Below are positions 57,190-64,000 of a stretch of DNA of 64,000 nucleotides, piece after piece. Numbering within the stretch: position 1 is the stretch's first letter; every line of letters begins with the position of its first letter. The position numbers and the translations under genes are program-made. Source of the DNA: Heligmosomoides polygyrus polygyrus (taxonomy: Eukaryota > Nematoda > Chromadorea > Rhabditida > Heligmosomidae); the NCBI GenBank assembly GCA_947396885.1, contig OX377204.1, positions 49,215,139-49,279,138 of the forward strand, written 5' to 3'. Under the pieces are notes generated by a model. The model saw only the letters and a program-made list of their open reading frames with translations, was not told the origin of the DNA and ran no database searches.

Positions 57190-58110
57190 AAGTCGCATAG
57201 TGACAGTCGCAGCGTCATTCTATTTGGTAGCCTGCACCGTCTTCCTGACAGTCGCTTTGATTCAGAAACAAAGAAGACGCACTCATGCACGGACGTCAAG
57301 CGAAAACAGCCGCCGCGCCGATACCCAGCTGGCGACGATCGCACCTATTCACCTAGGCCGCGTCGTTACAGTGGCTGCGATCGTATACATTTTAGCGGCT
57401 GTAAACACCGCAATGCCATGCTAGCGTGTACATATTGCGCAAAGCGCTGAACTCATTTGTGTAAACAGAAAAAATTGCACCCTGGAATTCAGGCAACAAG
57501 TCCTATTTAACGATCTTATCAGAATCCTCTGCATCGGAGTCCTGCACGCAGATAAGATAGTGGGGATAGTTTACCTAGAAAGGCAGGCGACAACGTTGAG
57601 CTGCATTAAAAGATCCTTATTCTTCACTAGAGACACTAACTATGAGGAATTCAGCACTAAAAGATGCAGCCAAATGGGCTCCTGCTCCATAGACGGATGC
57701 CCTGATATGGATGAAATCCTTTCGATTCCAGAGCTAGCTGCGGCTGAGCACTGGCCAGGATATTCTGGTTGCGTAGAAGCATGTGGAGGATTTGCATGTG
57801 GATGCTTCTTACCATTTCTAGCATGCTTATTCTACAAAGTCGCGCACATTCCTCAAAACGAAAATGTGTATAAGATCATCAGCTGCCTTGAATGGAAACC
57901 ACTAGTCCACTTAAAAGTTTGTCTTGAGCTTTACAACAAAAATGTCGAAAAAGAAGTCCTCCTTACGCCTTAGATAACAGAACACGAGACGACCTCTCTA
58001 TCACAGTAATATCACTGCCAACAATCAGCTCTCCTTTATTAAGCAGTTGGTTCGCTATATCAGCAAACGAAACCCTTCTGCTGCCTAACGAATCAAATTG
58101 CCAGTAGAAT
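57190..58110 (+). pseudogene. envelope-like gene (phlebovirus Gc / class II type), broken
   Basis: A hydrophobic segment (57205-57260) and a second one near 57365 precede a cysteine-rich ectodomain. The ORF 57560-57973 contains the dense Cys/Gly/aromatic cluster (57675-57840) characteristic of the phlebovirus-type glycoprotein that several nematode BEL/Pao elements captured. Family role: membrane fusion for particle entry. Here stops near 57423, 57971 and 58106 interrupt the frame, and a membrane anchor at the 3' end is not visible, so it is dead. The MULE-like element begins 270 bases further on. Confidence 0.65.
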
Positions 58111-58382
58111 GCCCCACGGCATCAATAGCCTCTTGGAATTTTCGAAGTTGCAGGAACAAAGTCGCTTGCACCTGCGATATCGCCGGCCCCTGATGCGATG
58201 CCATTGTCCACATGAAACAATAGGACACCTGCGTCCTCAGTGCCATAGTCGCCGTAGACTGCCCTACCAACCGCCCTGCCCAACATATTCGCCTAAAGGA
58301 AGTATCGTCAAAACGGCAGCCCTATATTCCGTAGCCGCCTATCGAAGCTATTCGTTCAACGCCAGCCATATGCGAGCCGAAG

Positions 58383-59934
58383 GGGTTCGTACGTTAGGCC
58401 GCTCAGTGGGTTACGGTAGCGGGCCGCGCCGCGCGCCACCGCCCCCGATCACGGTAGCGTGGCGTGTTGTTGAGCCCGCCTCGGACGGACGGGTCCGACT
58501 GCTGCCGACAGGGACGGCTAGTGACGTCATACGCGGGCGGTCGCCGAGTCTGCTGGGCGCGAAAAGGTGTGCCGACTGCTTTCGACTGCGTTCCTTCTAC
58601 TAGCGCAGAAGAAGGGAAACAGTTAAATGGTACACAATGTTGGTGGAACATTTGACGTCTTTTGGTAGACTGAGGAAGTGGGAGCGTTTGTTAACTACGT
58701 TCGAGTGGAATGAGATCTGTTTCATACGACTGAAGAGAAATGGCAAGCCACGTTGTCAGGAGAATTCGAAAAAGGATTGTGGTGGCTATTATTTAGAAGT
58801 TTCAGAACCAATTGCAAACTGCAAACTAACAACAACAAAATACGCACACTTTTATCGGGGCAGGGGATACAATGGAGTAGAAGCTTGAGCTTACTCCCGA
58901 TTCTCTGGATTAGTAATGGATTATCTCAACAAGAAAGAAAAACCGGGGGCATATGTAAACCGTTGGAAATGGTATAAAACTCGAACTAAAGCATGAACAG
59001 AGGAAAAGCTGGAAGGTGTAAGGAGTAGATATTTTGATAAAGTAGCTGGGTAATAATACTTCAGAAAATGGGGTGAGATAACCACCCAAGAGAATATCTA
59101 ATGGTTACGGCGTCTTTTCTACAGATCACTGTTCTTGAAGACCACAGCTTTCTGCTCTAATATATTGTCCGTTGTGATAGGAAGGTTACTGTTGCCAGAC
59201 ACTTTAATGAACTTTCACAGGTGTTTGGGAGACGGTTCCCGAACTTCTCTATACATTCTCCAAGTTCTCTCTTCGTAAAACCTCGGTATTTTCTTAGTAT
59301 GTCAATATTGCTGTGCCGAACGAGGTTGTAAGGTAGTATATTTATTGAGCTGCTCAATACACCACACGCATACACCATATCACCTTACAACCTCGTTCGG
59401 CATAACAATATTAACATTCCTACACATTTTTCTTTGAATACTCGGCCTTGGAATGGCCTTTGAATGGCCTGATTGCTGAGACATGGGACCTTTGCTAGGC
59501 TTCAAAAACTGTTCATTGGAGCATTAATCCGTAACTTTCCTCTTGATTGTAATTTCGCTCGTCACTTCCTCGTTACACTTCTCCAACTCGCGTGTGATAG
59601 TTTAAGAGTCATGTCGTTCGCAGGCACCCTTTTAGCAAACACTCAGAAACCTTCGTATCTCTCCAACATACAAGCTGAAGCGGAGGTATTTCACTGTCTC
59701 CCTTTTCTACCAAGCTGAAAGAGCGTAGCCAACAGTCGGTGGTGCATAACTTCGTGCTCTAGCGCGCCCATTGATTAGACGCGTATGACGCCACTAGCCA
59801 TCCCTATCGGCAGCAGTCGGACCCGTCCGTCCGAGGCGGGCTCAACAACACGCCACGCTACCGTGATCGGGGGCGGTGGCGCGCGGCGCGGCCCGCTACC
59901 GTAAACCCAGGGAGCGGCCTAACGTAACGCACCC
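58383..59934. mobile_element. Mutator-like (MULE) non-autonomous element
   Basis: Long inverted ends of about 160 bases (58383-58541 and 59775-59934): GGGTTCGTACGTTAGGCCGC against the complement of GCGGCCTAACGTAACGCACC. They are flanked by an exact 9-base duplication GAGCCGAAG (58374-58382, 59935-59943). Long TIRs with a 9-base duplication define Mutator-like elements. The 1.2 kb interior has no recognised transposase. Confidence 0.8.
59297..59420. repeat. imperfect hairpin inside the MULE
   Basis: GTCAATATTGCTGTGCCGAA with CGAGGTTGTAAGGT is mirrored at 59382-59420. A 47-base loop lies between. It may be a small nested foldback. Confidence 0.6.
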
Positions 59935-60070
59935 GAGCCGAAGTACGAGCCAGAAACGCCAACTCTCAGATGCAGCGACAAACGCCAGGCGAGGGCAAGA
60001 AGTTGTGATCTAATTTGTGTTAATCGATATGTACTGTATGATTCAAAAAATGTTTTGTTGTCGGCCGCAC

Positions 60071-60406
60071 TGTCGCGGTCTGTCCGTTCTACGTGACTTC
60101 TTTTGGAAGGCGGGCGAGTTCTTGCTTCTCCTCGAAGTCGCGGGCTACAGAGAGGAATCGGGCTCTTTTTAGGCCTCCAGGCATCCTCCGCTGGTTGGTC
60201 TCCTGGCATCCTCCTCCCTATCATCCCCTTTCGTTGCTTGTACCCACTCATCTATTCTATTGCTTACTACTTACTCATATCGCCGTGATGTTGTAGTAGT
60301 TTCACCTGTTATCGCGTGTGTTGTCTAAGCGTTTCCCATTATCGTCGCATATATTGTAGATTTACTGGCAATAAACTTGTATAACAAAACCCACTGAACC
60401 ACCACA
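60071..60406 (+). repeat. 3' LTR
   Basis: Same length and ends as 50054-50389; right neighbour ATTTC repeats the left flank of the 5' LTR. Contains AATAAA near its end (60370). Confidence 0.85.
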
Positions 60407-60419
60407 ATTTCCGTCTGGT

Positions 60420-61100
60420 CTCTAGCTGATCGTGGCGGGATCTAGAAAGGAAACTGATAATGATAATGAAACCGCTTTGGCGATGGAGTGGGCGGCAATG
60501 CTGAGAGTGAATGTCGCCTAAGCCTTAAGGCCGCCACGGACTTCTGCGGCGCCGCTCGGCGGCGCCGCTGCCCTATGCTTAACCATAGGGCAGAGACGCA
60601 GAGCTCGCCTCCAGCGGCGCCGCCAGCGGCACCGCTGGGCGGCGCCGCTGGCCGGCCGGCGGCACCGGCGGCGCCGCTGCCCTATGCTCAACTATAGCGC
60701 AGAGACGCAGAGCTCGCCTCCAGCAGCGGCGCCGCAGAAGTCTGTGGCGGCCTTTAGTTTACACTTGCGCAGCTGTGCGGCGCGGCACGATGGTCGGGAA
60801 GGATTTCGACCGGGCTCCGCGAAAAATCGATATCTATGGCGATCGTGGTGCCGCGCCGCGTAGCGGCACATATATAAACTAGGGCTAAGGGGCAGTTTTG
60901 CCTCCTGCGAGGCGGTTTTGTTTTAAGCACTACGCACACTTTTGCGGTAACGCGGCACGCGGTAGGCAACAAAACCGCCTCGGAGGAGGCAAAACTACCT
61001 CTTAGGCGGCACTCATCCTCAGCGTTGCCGCCTACTCCATCGCCAAACCGGTTTCGTTATCATTATCAGCTTCCATTCTAGATCCCGCCACGATCAGCTA
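60420..61100. repeat. composite GC-rich foldback
   Basis: Ends TCTAGCTGATCGTGGCGGGA (60420) and its complement (to about 61100) form arms of 90 bases (shared ATAATGATAATGAAACC). Inside lies the expanded version of the 2053-2157 palindrome (60524-60755), with alternating GGCGCCGC blocks and two CCCTATGC-type hairpins, then a module with ACGCACACTTTTGCGG (60932) shared with 49838 and 62100. It is very likely difficult to assemble. Confidence 0.65.
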
Positions 61101-61800
61101 GAGCCAACAGGTTATATAACCTATTCAAGGCCCTCTCCTCATCCAACCCCTCGCCATTAGTGAATGCGTTCAAGATCTGTGTAAGATCCTTACTTGAGTA
61201 CGGAACAACTGTTTTCAACCCCCACAAACTATCTTGCATCCAAAGGATTGAAAGAGTACAAAGCAACTTCACGCGCAAGCTTTTTCTCAGGGTGCAAGGC
61301 TTTGACTATTCCCTAATATCTGGGAGTAATTTGAGAAATAAACTCCTCAATTTGGGTTCTCTATCACATAGAAGAAAAGTCAACGACATAGTAATGGTGC
61401 ATAAAATTGTTAATAATGTAGCAAACGTGAAACATGACGACTTTTTCAAACTGCAGCCCTCAAACACCAGAGGCAGTCGAAGTAAGTTTCCTATGGAAAG
61501 GCACGTTCCTCCGTTAGGCAGCACTTTTTTGTAAACCGAGCGGGCTCTGAGTACGTACGCCTGAGCAGGAACAATATACTACCCATTTCTGTCCCCGCTT
61601 TTAGGAAATTCGTTAAGAGAACTCTCCGACTAGAGTTTACTGATTCCTGCGGCGCTAGGTACTTTCTACTCATTTTCTACCAGATCGCGAGTTTTTAGCC
61701 TATTTTGGTTGTTTTGTTGCTCTTATTGTGTTTGAGTTTTTCATTTCTTTTTATCCATTGCACACATGAGTACCCATGTAACAAATAGTAATAGTAATAG
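61100..61800 (+). pseudogene. CR1-like LINE, 3' fragment
   Basis: The frame 61160-61534 gives the thumb/C-terminal block (FKICVRSLLEYGTTVFNP, then RIERVQSNFTRKLFLR), followed by a degraded end. It closes with a TAGTAA tail (61785-61802). It starts abruptly at the GC-rich foldback. Confidence 0.75.
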
Positions 61801-61805
61801 TATTA

Positions 61806-62050
61806 GGTCGTTAAGTTCTGTCGTTTTTTGACCTCTAACTTCAAATGTAAGCATCTCGGCTCAAACATAACTTTATTAGGCGAGGTAAGAACCATTACAA
61901 TCTACACATCTTTGCCAACGAGATACTAGTTTACTTGTTCCAGTAGCATACAACTCCGGAGATCTAGAAGCCATGAATTCTTCGAGAGCAGATTCGCCCT
62001 TCGAGCACGCCATTTGCAAGTACCGTCAGCGCTCCTTCTACGCAAGAAAA
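61806..62050 (-). mobile_element. mariner end fragment
   Basis: TTAGGTCGTTAAGTTCTGTC after a TA is a mariner-type terminal repeat. The minus strand reads the mariner C-terminus (SKLVSRWQRCVDCNGSYLA and stop at 61877). The rest is lost near the GC-rich repeat. Confidence 0.7.
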
Positions 62051-62099
62051 ACGACCCGTTTCAGGAGTGAATTGTGACTTGTGACAAAAATGAATAAGA

Positions 62100-62333
62100 G
62101 ACAGAAATTGTCGGCAGCAAAGCGGCTGCAGCGGCAATAATGCGTCGATGTATTACTGCCGCTGCCTCGTTTGCGGCAGCTATTGCCGCATTGGCGGCAA
62201 CTGCACGTGCCGCGTGGGCGGCTCATCAGCAGTAGTCCGAACTGGGTAGTTTTGCCTCGCGCGGCGATTCTGCGTCTCTGTCCTATGCTTAAGGATGAGG
62301 CTGCCGCGTTGCCGCAAAAGTGTGCGTAGGGCT
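62100..62333 (-). repeat. GC-rich dispersed repeat
   Basis: The minus strand matches 49838-50053 (complement of ATTACTGCCGCTGCCTCGTT and CCGCAAAAGTGTGCGTA). This copy is continuous through AATTTCTGTCT and shows what the LTR insertion site looked like. Confidence 0.65.
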
Positions 62334-62339
62334 GACGTA

Positions 62340-62782
62340 ATCCCCAAATTGAGCTCCAGGAAAGTACCTTCGAAGCATTACACTATCGTAGGACTTGAAC
62401 TGTTTCCTTTCTCCTTGTTTCCTTCCGTATCTTTCTTTCTTTCAATTTAGGTAACTCAGAAATACGCACACGCTCAAAAGTTTATCAAAGAACTTTACTA
62501 GCACAAGACTTCCAGCAGCAAGCAGACTTAGACGTTATCAAATGAAACATGAACAGCGTAAAACAGAAAACAAAGAAACAAGCTGTCAACGGTAACGGGA
62601 GAGGGCGCTTTCGCAAAATAACAACTTGGGAAAAAGTGATCGAAAGAGATGAAGCGGGACTACGCCTCTAGAGCAGGAATTCCCGGGATATTCCTCAGTA
62701 TCTCGGCAACATCTGAAAACGGAACTTCAGAACAGATGACGTATGCGATGTAGACCCGAATATTTCTATTGTTAATAAATAT
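62340..62782. other. no gene recognised
   Basis: AT-rich sequence with no motif recognised; possibly 5' part of the LINE that follows. Confidence 0.3.
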
Positions 62783-63337
62783 TTGTTATTAACTAGTGTC
62801 CTGACGTACCATCCCGGTTTAATCCGGGTCAATATCGTCAATATTTATCGAATGGGTAATCCGCGGTTCAATCGGTTCCGTCCTCTTAAGGTAGTCCTGC
62901 CCTCAACCTTTTTCAGAAACGCGGTAGTAAAGCGTGCTCCCAAACTTAAAGGCTCACCGTTTCGGGGCACCTTTATTCGTCCCTCTTTACCTAAAAGTGA
63001 GAGGGATCGGTCGCGTTTCTCTGTCAAAGGTGGTAGACAGGGTCACCACTCCTCTACCTCAAATTCACACTCTACTCGGTACTCTCTTAATTTGCCCTGT
63101 GGTGCAGGTAATACTGTCTGTTCGAATGTGCCCTCTGCTTCTGCATCTCCTATTGTTCCTACGTCATCGTCCAAAGTCGTCGCAGAAAATTATGTGAACA
63201 GTGCCAACTCTGTGTCTCATTCACCTCAATTTTCTGATATGTCTATTAATGTGGTATCCTCTAATTGCAGCCCAGTAAATTTGCATGCTGCCGCTCTGCA
63301 CTCACAATCTACTGCCGTAGCTGATTCGGGAAACTGA
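62783..63337 (+). CDS. CR1-like LINE ORF1 (5'-incomplete)
   Basis: Open for 184 codons to TGA at 63335. It has an RNA-binding type block (NIYRMGNPRFNRFRPLKVV), then FFRNAVVKRA, as in the ORF1 at 44570 (YRMGRSSPRLLKVVL). A basic patch and a long Ser/Asn/Val-rich low-complexity tail follow. ORF1 proteins bind LINE RNA. The coiled coil expected at the N-terminus is not seen, so the 5' part is truncated or diverged and the listed start is arbitrary. The stop is immediately preceded by GGGAAAC (see separate entry). Confidence 0.65.
   Translation: MLLTSVLTYHPGLIRVNIVNIYRMGNPRFNRFRPLKVVLPSTFFRNAVVKRAPKLKGSPFRGTFIRPSLPKSERDRSRFSVKGGRQGHHSSTSNSHSTRYSLNLPCGAGNTVCSNVPSASASPIVPTSSSKVVAENYVNSANSVSHSPQFSDMSINVVSSNCSPVNLHAAALHSQSTAVADSGN
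63328..63337 (+). promoter_or_regulatory. candidate -1 ribosomal frameshift site between ORF1 and ORF2
   Basis: In the ORF1 frame the last codons read TC(G GGA AAC) TGA. G-GGA-AAC fits the slippery pattern X-XXY-YYZ exactly, and the stop is the next codon. Slipping back one base continues CTG AAT GAC AGC into ORF2 without a stop to the window end. The ORF2 frame is closed by TGA at 63322-63324, just before the site, and has no ATG until 63866, after the endonuclease core. A downstream pseudoknot was not resolved by eye. Confidence 0.6.
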
Positions 63338-64000
63338 ATGACAGCCTTCCTAATCTTAAATACTTCACAGTTTTCTCGGCAAACATCCGATCTATCTCTA
63401 AAAACGCCCAAGCACTTTCGTTTAAGCTTGCCACGTATCTCCCCGATTTCGTCTTACTTACTGAAACCTGGCTAAAATCTATTCATGATATTTATCCCTT
63501 CATAGGTAGCCTGTCTGATTTTTATGACGTTGTACGGTGTGACAGACCAAGGAAAAACGGTGGTGGAGTTGCGTTTTTTCTTAAAAATGACATTCCTTAT
63601 GCAGTTGTTCTCAGAGAATCGGTCCCTGATTCTTATGAAATTCTTTCTTGTGATGTCTTCCCAAATGGTTCCTCTCCCCTCAGGCTCACTGTGGTATACA
63701 GGACTCCAAGCTGCCCTACAATATCGTCTCTGAAGCTCATTGAAGTTTTGAGCGATATCTCTGCATGTGATCAGTCGTCGATTATTGTTGGAGATTTTAA
63801 CTTTTCAGATATCATTTGGGATACCTTTCCTATATGTTGCACTCCGGTTTCCAAATCGTTTCTGAACATGTGTTCAGAGTGCAACTACGTACAAGTCGTT
63901 CGCCAGCCTACGCGCGGTGAGAATACGCTTGATTTGGTGCTGTCCAATGACCCACTCCTAGTTTCAAGGGCTACCGTGCAACCGCCCATTGGTAGTAGTG
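63334..64000 (+). CDS. CR1-like LINE ORF2, endonuclease part (runs off the window)
   Basis: In the -1 frame after the slip the reading stays open for 222 codons. It is an APE-type endonuclease: FTVFSANIRSISKN, FVLLTETWL with the catalytic Glu, RKNGGGVAFF, IIVGDFNFSD with the catalytic Asp-x-Asn, and TLDLVLSNDPLL, in the normal order. The rest of the endonuclease and the reverse transcriptase must lie beyond 64000. No stop or shift was seen, so this LINE may be young. Without an early ATG its expression would depend on frameshifting or non-AUG start. Confidence 0.85.
   Translation, partial: MNDSLPNLKYFTVFSANIRSISKNAQALSFKLATYLPDFVLLTETWLKSIHDIYPFIGSLSDFYDVVRCDRPRKNGGGVAFFLKNDIPYAVVLRESVPDSYEILSCDVFPNGSSPLRLTVVYRTPSCPTISSLKLIEVLSDISACDQSSIIVGDFNFSDIIWDTFPICCTPVSKSFLNMCSECNYVQVVRQPTRGENTLDLVLSNDPLLVSRATVQPPIGSS

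Larger units (their letters stand above)
50054..60406 (+). mobile_element. BEL/Pao-type LTR retrotransposon with envelope, heavily invaded
   Basis: Two 336-base LTRs (50054-50389, 60071-60406) begin TGTCGCGG and end CCACCACA. The flanking five bases are identical (ATTTC, 50049-50053 and 60407-60411), so this is one element of 10.35 kb, not two solo LTRs. It holds a gag (50567-51880) and an envelope-like gene (57190-58110), but I find no protease, reverse transcriptase of its own type, RNase H or integrase. Nested inside: foldback copy C with a SINE, a CR1-like LINE, a TTAA element and a Mutator-like element. The LTRs differ at roughly one site in twenty by eye, so the insertion is old. Confidence 0.8.

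Noticed and set aside
1..64000. CRISPR arrays, operons or ribosome binding sites
   Set aside because: Sequence is eukaryotic (introns, LINEs, SINEs); the tandem repeats seen have no CRISPR spacing.

Overview
The window looks like nuclear DNA of a parasitic nematode, probably a strongylid or hookworm-type genome. This is inferred from short exons with TTTCAG-type 3' splice sites, GC3-rich exons in an AT-rich background, and families typical of nematodes (maT and mariner DNA transposons, CR1-like and RTE LINEs, BEL/Pao elements with a viral-type envelope). It is an accessory, repeat-dominated region: I count more than 30 mobile-element copies and one clearly recognisable host gene.

The host gene lies on the + strand and ends with a stop codon at 38185-38187. 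Its recognisable exons are 12173-12280, 15240-15311, 15367-15504, 19158-19466, 19888-19984, 33230-33347, 33606-33733, 33877-34038 and 38032-38187. Two further exons at 7190-7394 may be its 5' end. It encodes a single-pass membrane protein whose C-terminal part is a tandem-rhodanese sulfurtransferase (thiosulfate or 3-mercaptopyruvate type). Its introns are stuffed with transposons, one being 13.2 kb. Exon 19158-19466 carries a one-base frameshift. A second, unidentified gene may be nested antisense at 7752-9418.

Left part (1-12 kb): ATTTACG arrays with hAT-like ends, a mariner interrupted by a DD37D maT element, and several tRNA-derived SINEs. Middle (15-33 kb): a family of large foldback elements. 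The biggest copy (24168-32633) has 2.4 kb arms that look nearly identical, a young SINE in only one arm, and an intact 3.1 kb RTE LINE at its centre. Right-middle (35-44 kb): a hAT-like element with an 8 bp duplication, and a group of long-inverted-repeat elements that carry tRNA-like modules and a small zinc-binding or related ORF. Right part (44-64 kb): decayed CR1-like LINEs and a 10.35 kb BEL/Pao-type LTR retrotransposon (50054-60406, target duplication ATTTC). That element keeps gag and an envelope-like gene but no visible pol, and is itself riddled with a foldback, a SINE, a CR1, a TTAA element and a Mutator-like element. At the right edge a CR1-like LINE has ORF1 and ORF2 joined by a textbook -1 frameshift heptamer (GGGAAAC) directly before the ORF1 stop.

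Best candidates for something undescribed are the ORF1/ORF2 frameshift junction at 63328-63337; the tRNA-like long-TIR family with its own small gene (36112-37678, 42092-43493); the tRNA-like 5' end of the RTE; and the large foldback family with its fixed TGACGTCA sites.
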